A stretch of DNA of 64,000 nucleotides from Synergistaceae bacterium (GCA_017450125.1 JAFSWZ010000039.1:1-64000); one strand, 5' to 3'. Numbered from the stretch's first letter, positions 1 through 8,520 are shown. Notes: a model not told the origin generated them from the sequence alone. Translations and numbers: made by a program.

Positions 1-1
1 G

Positions 2-628
2 GTTCAGGGCTTCGGCAACGTCGGAAGCTACGCGGCCAAGATAATGAACGAAGCAGGCGTGAAGATCGTAGCCATCAGCGACACGACCGGCGCATACTAC
101 AACCCGGACGGCATCAACATCGAGAAGGCGTTTGAGTACATGAACACCAACCCCGGCCAGCGCGGAAGGAAGCTCACGGGCTTTGAGAAGGAAGGCTGCG
201 AGAAGATTCCGGGAGAAGACATTATCGGTCTGGACTGTGATATATTCGTTCCTGCGGCGGCACAGGGCGTGCTTAATCAGGACACGGCAGGCAAGCTCAA
301 GGCAAAGTACGTCTTCGAGGGCGCGAACAGCCCCACAACACCAGAGGCAGAGCAGATTCTCAACGACAAGGGCGTAATCGTAGTGCCGGACTTCCTTGCG
401 AACGCAGGCGGCGTTATCGGGTCATACTACGAGTGGGCGCAGAACCTTCAGGGCTTCCGCTGGAGCGAAGAGGTCTACAACAGAAGGCTTGTAACTCTCA
501 TGACCGAGAACTTCGACAAGGTCTGGGACTACGCAGTGAACCACAAGACGACGATGAGGCGTTCGGCATATATCGCTGCCATCAAGAGGGTAACGGATAT
601 TGTCGAGCTTCGCGGAATTTACCTGTAG
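2..628 (+). CDS. gdhA: Glutamate dehydrogenase (Glu/Leu/Phe/Val family), 3' part
   Basis: The window opens inside this gene; the reading frame is open from base 2, so the amino-terminal half lies outside. The visible part starts at the dinucleotide-binding Rossmann motif (GFGNVG) and runs through the NAD(P) domain, with conserved stretches such as PAAAQG, FEGANSPTTPEA and FLANAGGVIGSYYEW that are typical of bacterial glutamate dehydrogenases. The enzyme interconverts glutamate and 2-oxoglutarate plus ammonia in the cytoplasm; in amino-acid-fermenting anaerobes it usually works in the catabolic direction. Another amino-acid dehydrogenase of the same superfamily cannot be fully excluded without the substrate-binding half. 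A terminator hairpin follows 24 bases after the stop. Confidence 0.9.
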   Translation, partial: VQGFGNVGSYAAKIMNEAGVKIVAISDTTGAYYNPDGINIEKAFEYMNTNPGQRGRKLTGFEKEGCEKIPGEDIIGLDCDIFVPAAAQGVLNQDTAGKLKAKYVFEGANSPTTPEAEQILNDKGVIVVPDFLANAGGVIGSYYEWAQNLQGFRWSEEVYNRRLVTLMTENFDKVWDYAVNHKTTMRRSAYIAAIKRVTDIVELRGIYL

Positions 629-651
629 ACAATAACAGCACCACAAGCGCA

Positions 652-681
652 AAGCCCTCCTGTTACATAGCAGGGGGGCTT
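652..681. terminator. Bidirectional terminator hairpin between gdhA and dapF
   Basis: An 11-bp stem (AAGCCCTCCTG with CAGGGGGGCTT, one G-U pair) closes an 8-base loop in the short gap between the convergent glutamate dehydrogenase and dapF genes. The T tract after it is weak (CTTCTTAC). Confidence 0.65.
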
Positions 682-689
682 CTTACTGC

Positions 690-1526
690 TTAATATTCTC
701 CGTTGAAGACCTCGACAGCAGGCCCCGTCATGAAGCACCTGTCCTCGTCGTCGACGCGAATCACCAAGTCCCCGCCCCTAAGGTGCACGGTTATTCCGCA
801 GTTCCTGTCCAGTCTTCCAGACACAACCCCAGCAAATGCACTCGCAGTAGAGCCCGTTCCGCAGGCCATCGTCTCGCCGCTTCCCCTCTCGTACACGCGC
901 ATGTTGATTTCACGCCTCGAGACTACCTCGATGAACTCGCTGTTGATTCTGTTCGGGAAATTCTCGTGCCGCTCGAAGTAGTCGCCTTCTGACGCAAACT
1001 TGCTGTCCGTCCAAGTGTGAATGTCGGCTATCGCAGGGTTCTCGTCGAGGAAGTAGACTGCGTGGTCGTTGCCGACGTTGATGCCGATGTACTTCAGCTT
1101 CACCCCGTGAACCGTGATGTCCTGCGGTATGCTGGTTGTTGCGCGGCCGATGCCCATGTCTACGGTTGCTGACGAGACCTTGCCGTCCTCAACGGTTATG
1201 TTTATCTCGTGCATTCCGACGGGAGTGTCGATGAGGAGGGTGCGCCTGTCCGGCGGGACGAGACCGTGATCGTAGACGTACTTGGCCACGCAGCGGATTC
1301 CGTTGCCGCACATTGTGTCAGAGCTCCCGTCGGAGTTGTAGAGCTGCATGAACGCGTCTGCTTTGTCCGTAGGGAGAATCAGGATGATGCCGTCCGCACC
1401 GATGCCCTTGTGTCGGTCGGAGACGATGGGCGAGAGCTTCTCGGGGTTGTCGACGGTCTCGAAGCCGGGAAAGCAGTTGACGTAGACGTAGTCATTTCCG
1501 CAGCCGTGCATCTTCGTGAATTTCAT
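690..1526 (-). CDS. dapF: Diaminopimelate epimerase
   Basis: Converts LL- to meso-diaminopimelate for lysine and for peptidoglycan cross-links. The 278-residue protein has the usual DapF length and the start KFTKMHGCGNDYV. Both catalytic cysteines are present in their motifs, MCGNGIRC in the first half and ACGTGSTA in the second. The frame stays open 48 bases further upstream, but the ATG at 1524-1526 is preferred because a GGAGGA ribosome-binding site lies 6 bases before it and the family begins there. The gene is alone, about 24 kb from the dapA-dapB-dapH operon it serves. It converges on the glutamate dehydrogenase gene. Confidence 0.96.
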   Translation of the reverse strand: MKFTKMHGCGNDYVYVNCFPGFETVDNPEKLSPIVSDRHKGIGADGIILILPTDKADAFMQLYNSDGSSDTMCGNGIRCVAKYVYDHGLVPPDRRTLLIDTPVGMHEINITVEDGKVSSATVDMGIGRATTSIPQDITVHGVKLKYIGINVGNDHAVYFLDENPAIADIHTWTDSKFASEGDYFERHENFPNRINSEFIEVVSRREINMRVYERGSGETMACGTGSTASAFAGVVSGRLDRNCGITVHLRGGDLVIRVDDEDRCFMTGPAVEVFNGEY

Positions 1527-1613
1527 GTGTATTCCTCCGTTACTGAGTTTATAGAGAGATTCTACACCGTGCACAGTTACGGCGTGATGCGTGATTATAG
1601 CAATCTCATGTAT

Positions 1614-2435
1614 TTACAGCTTTAGCTTGCGCCTGATCCTGTTCAGGAAGCTGAACGTCTTGGGGCTCAGCCTCTGCTTGACGCTGCCGTAGAGTGCTGA
1701 CTTCATGCTTTGCGGGTGCGTGAACAGATAGTGCTGGAACTCCAGAATCCTGCAGAAGAACTCGTACTGCTCTGCGGGATAGTGCCTCTCGATGACCTTC
1801 GAGATGTCCGCAAGATCTTTCTCCAGCAGCTGCATGTTCCACGGGATCACCAGAGCCTCAAACAGGTTGCCGGCAAACCTTCTCGTAAGCTCGGACACCC
1901 TGAACGCTCCGATGTTCGGCAGAATCTTGTCCTCCGCGTCGGGAGCAGGAACAACCTTATCTTCCGACACAACGCTCGAGAACAGGTAGCGGCAGGCCAA
2001 GTTGTAGCGGTAACGTTCTTGTGCAAACAGGGAAATATCGTGCAGGACAACCCACGAGTCATCCTTCATGAACGGCAGGACGCACAAGAAGTTCAGCGTC
2101 TCCCACGGGTGCGTGTGGACAGTGTCCAGCATGAACAGGTCAATGTCTCCGCCGATCTCCTCTATGAAGTGCGAGACATCACCTCCTCTGAAGACATGCC
2201 ACTTGTCCAGAAACTCAGGAAACTTCTCCTCCACGAGAAAACCTGAATGCTTCTCCGTGCTGGTGATAGATTCCTCGAGGTAATCGACGGAATACAGCTC
2301 TGCTCCGTCAATGTCGGAAATTGCGTTGAGGATTATTGCGCTCCCGCCTCCTGCTGCTATTCCGGCCTCCAAAAGTTTACGAGGCCTCAGAGCGCGTATT
2401 ATCCCGTTGAGGAAATAACGCTCCGTCTTCTTCAT
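1614..2435 (-). CDS. Class I SAM-dependent methyltransferase, 5' end disrupted by a repeat
   Basis: The protein has a class I methyltransferase core: LEAGIAAGGGSAI (SAM loop) near residue 22, an acidic VDYLE at the end of the next strand, then LDTVHTHPWET and VVLHDIS. Similar proteins, as I recall them, occur in surface-polysaccharide gene sets, so a sugar or lipid substrate outside the core metabolism is likely but unproven. The ATG at 2433-2435 is only the first in-frame start. Coherent coding sequence (DTDKLTPIYDIVAPHS) continues upstream of it in the same frame, back to a TAA just beyond a 13-bp tandem repeat, with no start codon on the way. A GTG at 2575-2577 with an AGAGG site reads into this frame only if one repeat unit is removed. 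The gene therefore looks phase-off or frameshifted, and the 273-residue product would be short at the amino end. Confidence 0.8.
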   Translation of the reverse strand: MKKTERYFLNGIIRALRPRKLLEAGIAAGGGSAIILNAISDIDGAELYSVDYLEESITSTEKHSGFLVEEKFPEFLDKWHVFRGGDVSHFIEEIGGDIDLFMLDTVHTHPWETLNFLCVLPFMKDDSWVVLHDISLFAQERYRYNLACRYLFSSVVSEDKVVPAPDAEDKILPNIGAFRVSELTRRFAGNLFEALVIPWNMQLLEKDLADISKVIERHYPAEQYEFFCRILEFQHYLFTHPQSMKSALYGSVKQRLSPKTFSFLNRIRRKLKL

Positions 2436-2519
2436 GATGGAATGAGGAGCTACTATGTCGTATATTGGTGTGAGTTTGTCTGTGTCGAAGTCTTCATATG
2501 GCCTTGCAGAATCGTGAAG

Positions 2520-2557
2520 GTTGCCTTGTCGTGTTGCCTTGTCGTGTTGCCTTGTCG
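2520..2557 (-). repeat. 13-bp tandem repeat, about 2.9 copies, at the 5' end of the methyltransferase gene
   Basis: On the plus strand GTTGCCTTGTCGT is repeated head to tail at 2520-2532 and 2533-2545, with a third copy matching 12 of 13 bases at 2546-2557. Thirteen is not a multiple of three, so each gain or loss shifts the frame. With the present number the frame opened by the GTG at 2575-2577 ends at a TGA in the early methyltransferase region. With one unit fewer, the GTG reads VLDAAIIDKATRQGNLHDSA and continues without a stop into the methyltransferase. Confidence 0.9.
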
Positions 2558-2624
2558 ATTATAGCGGCATCAAGCACGTTTGTCTACCTCTTTCTTCGTG
2601 ATTTTTGAAGATTATATCACATTG

Positions 2625-4205
2625 TTATCTCCCCGCCTCAATCTCCCCCAGCTTCTCCTCAAAACCGTATATCGTCGGGTCTATGCTGTCTACCGTCCTG
2701 TTCAGCTCGTCCATCAGCCTGAACCTCCGGCTTCTAGGAAGCTGGTTCGCAAAACGCTTTATCTTCAGCAATGACTGCAGGTAATTCCTCTCGTACTGTA
2801 TTATCAGCTTCGCGGCCATCAGCGCGCTCGGCATCGGTTCATCTAGGAACAGCCGCGCCATCTCCAAGTTCTCCTCTACCTCCATCTCGTCATACCATAT
2901 CTCAGCAAGAATCTTCATGAACGTCTTTCGGCTTCCCCCGCGCGCTATCCTACGTGCCTCGCGGTCTATCTTCTTCATGTCAGCATTGAGCCTCCGCAGA
3001 ACATCATCTGCCCTCAGCGACGGCATAGAGTATTCCGCAATGTATTCTGCCTCGTCCTCAATCAGAATCTGCCTCCGCAATAACCTTCCGAATGACGGGC
3101 TGAGCTTTATCACGGGCTGTTCAAGTTTCGCGTCCATCAGCTTGCGGAAGATTTTTCCCGTGCTGTAGTGCTCGCACTCGAACTCCGAGTCCTTCAGCCA
3201 CGTAACATATCCCGGGTCAAAGAGCCCCTTCCTCCCTGCACGCCCGGACATCTGCATGAACTCTCCGTGCGTTATCGGCTTGTAGTTGTAGTAGTTCACG
3301 AGCTGGGCAAAGATTACCGACTGTGCAGGAAGGTTCACGCCCAGCGACAGCGCAGAAGTCCCGCACACAACATCAAGCAGCCTCTCTCTGAACGCAGACT
3401 CCACTAACAGCTTCTCCTTCGGCAGCATACTTCCGTGATAAGTTCCAACACCCTTAAGCAGGAACGACGCAACATTTTTCACCTCGAGGATTGCCGCAAG
3501 TTCGTTGATGCGCTTAACGTCCTGCGGAGGGATTCTCTTTCTCGTCGCCGCTATCTGTCCCGCAATGTCCATCACTCCACGCTGTGAGAACAGAAACACC
3601 AGCGAATCGTGAATCTCCCACAGCTTCACCGGGTCGTTGGGCTGGAAGATTAGTTCTGTTACGCGTTTCTTGGCCGCATGAAGCACGAACTCGCGCTGGC
3701 AGATGCCGGATAAGTACTTGCCCACGCTTTTGATGCTCCCGAGCGTCGCCGACATTACGAGTATTTCTGTTTCTGAGTCTGTGTTCCTTATGCCGTCAAT
3801 GTATGTCCGTGCCCTGTCCGAATCGCTGAATATGTAGTGGAACTCGTCAATGATAAGTTTCTGGCCGGGAATGCGCGCGTATTTCATCGTGTAAATTTCC
3901 TGAGTACAGCAGATTATTCCTGCTCCCTCGTTGCGCTTGAAGTCTCCTGTTTCGAGGCCGACATCAAGCCCCATTCTGCGCAGGTCTAAATAGCGTTCGT
4001 TGCTGAGGGCTTTGATGGGGGCGGTGAAGATTATGCGTTCTGCGTCGTTGTTGGGGTTAATTGTGCTGTCGCGCCTGAGGATTCCTGCCCACAGATAGGC
4101 AACTAATGTCTTGCCTGAACCTGTCGGGGCGGATAATACTGCGCTGTGATTCTTGATGTGGTTGAATGCCCGTAGCTGCCAGTCGTAAAATCGTATTGTC
4201 TCCAA
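2625..4205 (-). CDS. Ski2-like DEAD/DEAH-box helicase
   Basis: A superfamily 2 helicase of 526 residues with the motifs in order: Walker A APTGSGKT near residue 25, PIKALSNER (Ia), a DEFH box as motif II (the DExH form seen in Ski2/Mtr4-type enzymes), MSAT (III), then in the second RecA domain SLGVNLPA and QMSGRAGRKG (VI). It probably unwinds structured RNA or DNA in the cytoplasm with ATP. The carboxy-terminal 120 residues after motif VI are helical and lack a recognisable added domain. The gene lies between the methyltransferase and the RNase P RNA gene, all on the minus strand. The exact substrate cannot be told from sequence; an Lhr-type role is less likely because the large Lhr carboxy-terminal core is missing. 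Confidence 0.85.
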   Translation of the reverse strand: METIRFYDWQLRAFNHIKNHSAVLSAPTGSGKTLVAYLWAGILRRDSTINPNNDAERIIFTAPIKALSNERYLDLRRMGLDVGLETGDFKRNEGAGIICCTQEIYTMKYARIPGQKLIIDEFHYIFSDSDRARTYIDGIRNTDSETEILVMSATLGSIKSVGKYLSGICQREFVLHAAKKRVTELIFQPNDPVKLWEIHDSLVFLFSQRGVMDIAGQIAATRKRIPPQDVKRINELAAILEVKNVASFLLKGVGTYHGSMLPKEKLLVESAFRERLLDVVCGTSALSLGVNLPAQSVIFAQLVNYYNYKPITHGEFMQMSGRAGRKGLFDPGYVTWLKDSEFECEHYSTGKIFRKLMDAKLEQPVIKLSPSFGRLLRRQILIEDEAEYIAEYSMPSLRADDVLRRLNADMKKIDREARRIARGGSRKTFMKILAEIWYDEMEVEENLEMARLFLDEPMPSALMAAKLIIQYERNYLQSLLKIKRFANQLPRSRRFRLMDELNRTVDSIDPTIYGFEEKLGEIEAGR

Positions 4206-4239
4206 ATTCGTGAATATCCTTTGTGCGTTAAGAAATAAT

Positions 4240-4577
4240 GCGGGCAGTCCGTAAGCCGGGTTCTGTGTGAGAGACGGCCATTTATCTTGGACACTCCTCG
4301 CGGAATGCCTCCAGCGGTCATACCCGGAGGTCAGCGGGCCGCCTACAAATCCTCCCTATTAGACCTTGCTTCGGATGGGGCTTGCAAAGCATATGATTTG
4401 CATCATATCTGGTGCGCTCTTGCCGACACCATTTCACCATTGCCGTTTTGCGGCTGTATATTTTCTGTTGCGCTTTCCCTCGAATTGCTCCGGCCAGTAA
4501 TTAGCTGGCATCCTGCCCTGTGAAGCCCGGACTTTCCTCCGCATCATGAAGACACGGCAGCCGTCTGAACTACCCGC
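4240..4577 (-). ncRNA. rnpB: RNase P RNA
   Basis: The catalytic RNA that trims the 5' leader of tRNA precursors. On the minus strand the 5' part has the conserved GGAGGAAAGTCCGGGCTTC block (near 4540) and the 3' part has the ACAGAACCCGGCTTAC block (near 4250), which together form the P4 region and are diagnostic. The ends are set by the outer helix P1: GCGGGTAGTT at the 5' side pairs with GGACTGCCCGC at the 3' side, giving about 338 nucleotides. It fills the 384-bp gap between the helicase and cobJ. A TACAAT box lies just upstream of the 5' end and may be its -10 element. Confidence 0.95.
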
Positions 4578-4589
4578 AAGCGTATTGTA

Positions 4590-5312
4590 TCATGCATTGT
4601 AGCCGCGCGGAGTGATAATCTTTCCATCAACTATACAGCTCTGTGAGTTGCCGATTATGACGGTGCAGAGCATATCGATTTCACGCGTCATGATTTCTCC
4701 GAGCGTCGTAACTTCGTGCGTCTCTCCTTCACGTCCGATGTTCCTAACGTACCCTGCGGGAGTCTCGGGCGGTTTGTGCCGGAGAAGAATCTCACATGCA
4801 CGCTTGAAGTGTTCGGGTCTGTGCCTGCTGGCGGGGTTGTAGATGCAGATCACGAAATCCCCTATACACGCGGCAACAAGCCTCTTCTCGATTGTTCCCC
4901 AGCCGGTCATTATGTCGCTCAGGCTGATGGTAACATAGTCGTTCATCAGCGGAGCACCGAGAATTGCCGCCGCAGAGTTAGCCGCCGTTATGCCGGGAAT
5001 GACGACAACCTCCTGACCGCTGCCCTGCGCAACCTCCATCATGAGGCCAGCCATGCCGTAGACTCCTGCGTCTCCGCTCGAGATTACCGCAACAGTCTTC
5101 CCGTAATCCTGCGCCAGCTTCAGAGCCATCGTGCACCTGTCTACTTCCTGCCTCATCCCTGAAACATAAATTATTTTCTCCTTCAGCTCTTCCTTAAGGA
5201 GCTCGATATATCGCGAGTAGCCGACGACAGCATCACACGATTTCAGGATGTTCATTGCGCGGGGGGTAATCTCGTCAGTTCCTCCCGGCCCTGTGCCTAC
5301 AACGTAAATCAT
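4590..5312 (-). CDS. cobJ: Precorrin-3B / cobalt-factor III C17-methyltransferase
   Basis: A SAM-dependent tetrapyrrole methylase that contracts the corrin ring by methylating C17 in cobalamin synthesis. The 240 residues match the family length. Seen motifs are VGTGPGG at the amino end, the SSGDAGVYGMAG stretch near residue 80, VIPGITAANSAAA near 105 and CIYNPASRHR near 160, all typical of CobJ/CbiH. The gene overlaps the 3' end of no other gene but its start overlaps the trmFO stop by four bases, so the two are translated from one message. No other cobalamin gene is present in the window, so this copy is separated from the rest of the pathway. Whether it uses the aerobic or anaerobic intermediate cannot be seen; an anaerobic host would favour the cobalt route (CbiH). 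Confidence 0.92.
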   Translation of the reverse strand: MIYVVGTGPGGTDEITPRAMNILKSCDAVVGYSRYIELLKEELKEKIIYVSGMRQEVDRCTMALKLAQDYGKTVAVISSGDAGVYGMAGLMMEVAQGSGQEVVVIPGITAANSAAAILGAPLMNDYVTISLSDIMTGWGTIEKRLVAACIGDFVICIYNPASRHRPEHFKRACEILLRHKPPETPAGYVRNIGREGETHEVTTLGEIMTREIDMLCTVIIGNSQSCIVDGKIITPRGYNA

Positions 5313-6592
5313 AATTTCTCCAGAAACTCCTTCATTGCGTTAATCGCTCTGTCCCTGTGGAATTGCGCGCGTTCCTTCTTGCCACGCAGTGTGATTTCCG
5401 GGAACAGGCCAAGATTGATATTCATGGGCTGGAAGTGCTTGGGGTCTGTAGTCATGAGGTAGTGCAGTAGCGAGCCGATTGCTGTTTCGCGCGGCCAAGA
5501 CGGCAACCCGCACGCAATGTTTATCCCCGCAACGAGCCCCATTGCGGTGCTCTCCATGTACCCTTCAACACCCGTAATCTGTCCCGCAAGAAACACGTTG
5601 TCCCTGCCCTTCAGCCGTAACCATTCGTCTAGGACTGCCGGAGCGTTCACGCTGGTGTTGCGGTGCATTACGCCCAGACGTACAAACTCTGCGTGTTCGA
5701 GGCCGGGTATCATGGAAAATACGCGCTTCTGTTCTCCCCACTTCAGGCCGGTCTGGAAGCCCACGAGGTTATAGAGCGTACCTTCTGCGTTGTCCTGCCG
5801 GAGCTGAACTGCCGCGTAGGGTTCGTGCCCTGTTCTTGGGTCAACGAGGCCGCGAGGCTTCATCGGTCCGAAACGCAGGGTGTCTCTCCCTCTGTCGGCA
5901 ATTGCTTCGACGGGCATACAGCCTTCAAAGTACTTGCCCTTCTCGAAGTCGTGAGGAAGGTTTCTCTCTGCAGTGATTAATGCGTCATAGAATGCATTGT
6001 ACTCGTCGCGCGAAAAGGGGCAGTTGATGTAGTCGTCCCCTCGTCCGTAACGTCCCGACACGAACACCCGCGACATGTCGATAGAGTCCCGCATGACCAC
6101 CGGCGCGACTGCGTCATAGAAGTATATGCGTTCTCCCGCAATGTCCCGGAGTTTCCCGGCGAGCGCGTCAGAGGTCAGAGGCCCGGAAGCGATTATCGCC
6201 GGTGTGTCGGGAATGTCCCTGACTTCCTCGCGGATAAGCGTAATGTTCGGGTGAGAGGTTATGCGTTCGGTTACGAGTGCGGAGAACTTTTCGCGATCAA
6301 CGGCTAACGCTCCTCCTGCTGGGACGCGTGATTCTTGTGCGCAGGAGAGTATCAGCGAGTCGAGGAGTGAGAGTTCTTCTTTGAGGATGCCTGCGGCGGA
6401 GATTCTGCCGTCTTTGTTCTCCGAGCCTAGAGAGTTGCTGCACACTATTTCCGCGAGTCCGCCTGTTTTGTGCGCGGGAGTCAGGAGCGAGGGGCGCATC
6501 TCGTACAGCGAGACGTTGAAGCCTCTCTGTGCTAGCTGGTATGCGGCTTCACTTCCGGCGAGGCCTGCACCGATTATCTTTATGTCCGTCAT
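5309..6592 (-). CDS. trmFO: Methylenetetrahydrofolate-tRNA (uracil-5-)-methyltransferase
   Basis: A folate- and FAD-dependent enzyme that makes ribothymidine at position 54 of tRNAs. The 427-residue product begins with the FAD-binding GAGLAGSEAAYQLA loop. It has CSNSLGSENKDGR near residue 52, GCMPVEAIADRGRDTLRFGP near 220, QTGLKWGEQKR near 275 and LAGQITGVEGYMESTAMG near 340, all characteristic of TrmFO rather than of the related GidA. Length is normal. The gene starts 42 bases from the ATG of the divergent DNA methyltransferase gene, so both probably use promoters in that short gap and inside each other's ends. It is followed by cobJ with a 4-bp overlap. Confidence 0.95.
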   Translation of the reverse strand: MTDIKIIGAGLAGSEAAYQLAQRGFNVSLYEMRPSLLTPAHKTGGLAEIVCSNSLGSENKDGRISAAGILKEELSLLDSLILSCAQESRVPAGGALAVDREKFSALVTERITSHPNITLIREEVRDIPDTPAIIASGPLTSDALAGKLRDIAGERIYFYDAVAPVVMRDSIDMSRVFVSGRYGRGDDYINCPFSRDEYNAFYDALITAERNLPHDFEKGKYFEGCMPVEAIADRGRDTLRFGPMKPRGLVDPRTGHEPYAAVQLRQDNAEGTLYNLVGFQTGLKWGEQKRVFSMIPGLEHAEFVRLGVMHRNTSVNAPAVLDEWLRLKGRDNVFLAGQITGVEGYMESTAMGLVAGINIACGLPSWPRETAIGSLLHYLMTTDPKHFQPMNINLGLFPEITLRGKKERAQFHRDRAINAMKEFLEKL

Positions 6593-6634
6593 GAATTTAT
6601 CCCTGTGCTAAAATTTTTTGCGGTGAATATTATC

Positions 6635-7822
6635 ATGTACTCCGTTGAACAAGTCAAAGCTATCGGCAAAGAACGTACTTCTGAAAGTTTCTCGCTTCTG
6701 CTTGAGATTTTTGGGAGCAGTACTGATATTGACATCCGGCGTGAAGCTGTTTCATCAATCGGACGGCACACCGATAACAGCAGAATATATGACTTCATAT
6801 CACGCGAGGCCTTCAAGAAAGATAACCCGATGGAATTAATCTACCAGATGTTCAGAACCTGCCTGTACAAGAGCAGGGAGGACGAGAGATTTTCACATCT
6901 CCGCCGTAGAATCATAGAGACTTATCATAATGAGGTCATAGACAAGATGGACAGCTATTACATGTTCCGGCAGGGCAGGGAGAAATTACAGCCCCGCACA
7001 GGAATCACCAGCCCGATCCTTCTTGTCGGGGACTGCGAGCAGACATTAAGCCAGCTTCCCGGTGAGTCGGTGCAGTTGGTATTCACTTCTCCGCCGTATT
7101 ACAACGCTCGGGAATACTCGGACTATTCTTCGTACGCTGACTATCTCGCAAAAATGGGCAGGGTGTTTTCCGAGTGCAGCCGTGTGCTTGAGGCCGGGAG
7201 GTTCATGATTGTGAACGTTTCCCCAGTCATCACGAAGAGGCCGGGACGCGAGTTCGAGAGCATAAGATACCCTATACACTACGACTTTCACAGGGTGCTT
7301 AGCGAGTCAGGATATTACTTCATCGACGAGATTATCTGGATAAAGCCCGAGCCGTCAGTCCCGGACAGGATAAGCGGCTACAAGCAGACCCGCAAGCCTC
7401 TTTCCTACAAGCCCAACTGCATAACCGAAAGCATAATGATTTACCGCAAGAACTGCCCGTTTCTGCTTGACCGCAACATGAAGGCATACGGCGAATACGA
7501 CAGGCACGACGAAGAAGAGATAGACACGTCCAACTGCTGGTACATTGCGCCGAAATACGACAAGAATCATCCGGCTGTTTTTCCGGAAGAACTGTGCAGG
7601 AGGATTCTGCGGTACTATTCGTTTGAAGGTGATGCTGTGCTTGACCCGTTTGCGGGGTCGGGGACATTCGGGCGTGTCGCAAGGAGAATGGGGAGGCTGC
7701 CTGTCCTGTGCGAGATGAATGAAGATTACGCAGAGATTATAGATAGCGAGGCGGAAGGATATTATGACGTTCGAGGAAGGAATAATCCGAAGCACTGTCA
7801 GCAAATTACTATCGGGCTGTGA
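6635..7822 (+). CDS. Beta-class DNA methyltransferase (N4-cytosine or N6-adenine)
   Basis: A modification methyltransferase of 395 residues. The catalytic motif IV is TSPPY near residue 150 and the SAM-binding DPFAGSGTFG is near 340, so motif IV precedes motif I, the beta-class order. TSPPY is most often seen in N4-cytosine enzymes. The amino-terminal 110 residues are helical and look HEAT-like (IDIRREAVSSIGRHTD). The ATG at 6635 is chosen; a GTG at 6605 is in frame but lies inside the upstream region next to trmFO. A broken restriction endonuclease gene overlaps its 3' end by 59 bases. As I recall, methyltransferase and nuclease pairs of the CfrBI type have this arrangement, which suggests the same specificity class but does not prove it. 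The methyltransferase itself looks intact. Confidence 0.88.
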   Translation: MYSVEQVKAIGKERTSESFSLLLEIFGSSTDIDIRREAVSSIGRHTDNSRIYDFISREAFKKDNPMELIYQMFRTCLYKSREDERFSHLRRRIIETYHNEVIDKMDSYYMFRQGREKLQPRTGITSPILLVGDCEQTLSQLPGESVQLVFTSPPYYNAREYSDYSSYADYLAKMGRVFSECSRVLEAGRFMIVNVSPVITKRPGREFESIRYPIHYDFHRVLSESGYYFIDEIIWIKPEPSVPDRISGYKQTRKPLSYKPNCITESIMIYRKNCPFLLDRNMKAYGEYDRHDEEEIDTSNCWYIAPKYDKNHPAVFPEELCRRILRYYSFEGDAVLDPFAGSGTFGRVARRMGRLPVLCEMNEDYAEIIDSEAEGYYDVRGRNNPKHCQQITIGL

Positions 7823-8481
7823 TTACCGTGATGAAGTAGTGAACGCAATCAACTCTAGCTTCTTCGACCATTCACGGCCGTGCGACGCGGAAGATTATTC
7901 TTGAGGCCGCAAATGACAATTTCGAGTACCTGCGCTCAATGCTCACAGAGCTTGAGAACGACTCAGACAATGACATAGCGATAACAATCAGCATAAGCCA
8001 TAAAGATATAACGGTTAATCTCTCGCTGACGGAGAGCCTGATAGTGATTAACGCCCTCGCTACGAAGAAACTGCAGATACGCGGAGGGGCATGGAGTGCA
8101 ATCGGTAAAAAGGTAGAGAAGCCGCTAGTTGATGAGTTGTGCAGGAGGGCTGGAGTTCCTGCTGAGAACATAGACAACAGGCCGTTCACCAGAGACAAGA
8201 AGAGAGCCTACGACCGAGAGACAGACTATAAGCTCATCAGCAGGGCAGGAAAAATCTACCGTGTTGAAGTCAAACTGATGGGTAAAGGCAACCCTGAGAG
8301 TGCGGATGCGACAATAGCAAGGGACAGCGACATATTTATAGCTGACACGCTGGGCGAGCAGAACTGCGCACAGCTCGAGGCTAGAGGGATTGAGTACCTG
8401 ATACTTCGGGGCAACAGCAGTTCTCTTGAAGACTTCGTGAAGATTCTGGACAGGCTGGATATTCCTTACAGCAAAAAGTAG
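7764..8481 (+). pseudogene. Type II restriction endonuclease, CfrBI-like, frameshifted
   Basis: Two adjacent frames together encode a restriction endonuclease. Frame one starts at the ATG at 7764, inside the end of the methyltransferase gene, and reads through GCDYRDEVVNAINSSFF before a TGA at 7902-7904. The second frame, open from 7843, continues TIHGRATRKIILEAANDN and carries the conserved part: GGAWSAIGKKVEKPLVDEL, an acidic residue followed by VEVKLMGKGNPESADA (the E-x-K pattern of a PD-(D/E)xK nuclease) and ARDSDIFIADTL. The break lies between about 7843 and 7901, most likely near 7866-7869. From memory of this family some 40-50 residues seem to be missing at this point, so a small out-of-frame deletion is more likely than a one-base slip. 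No tandem repeat is present there. The longest single open frame starts at 7939 and would lack the amino terminus. Activity is unlikely. Confidence 0.75.
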
Positions 8482-8520
8482 ATGCAGGAAGCCTAAACGT
8501 TGAAACCTCCTGCATCATTT
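8481..8520. terminator. Terminator hairpin between the restriction gene and topA
   Basis: A 9-bp perfect stem (GATGCAGGA with TCCTGCATC) closes an 18-base loop, then ATTT. It lies between two convergent genes and overlaps the last base of the restriction gene stop codon. Confidence 0.6.

Noticed and set aside
7858-7901. Repeat-driven phase variation of the restriction gene
   Set aside because: No tandem repeat or homopolymer lies at the break; a fixed deletion is more likely.
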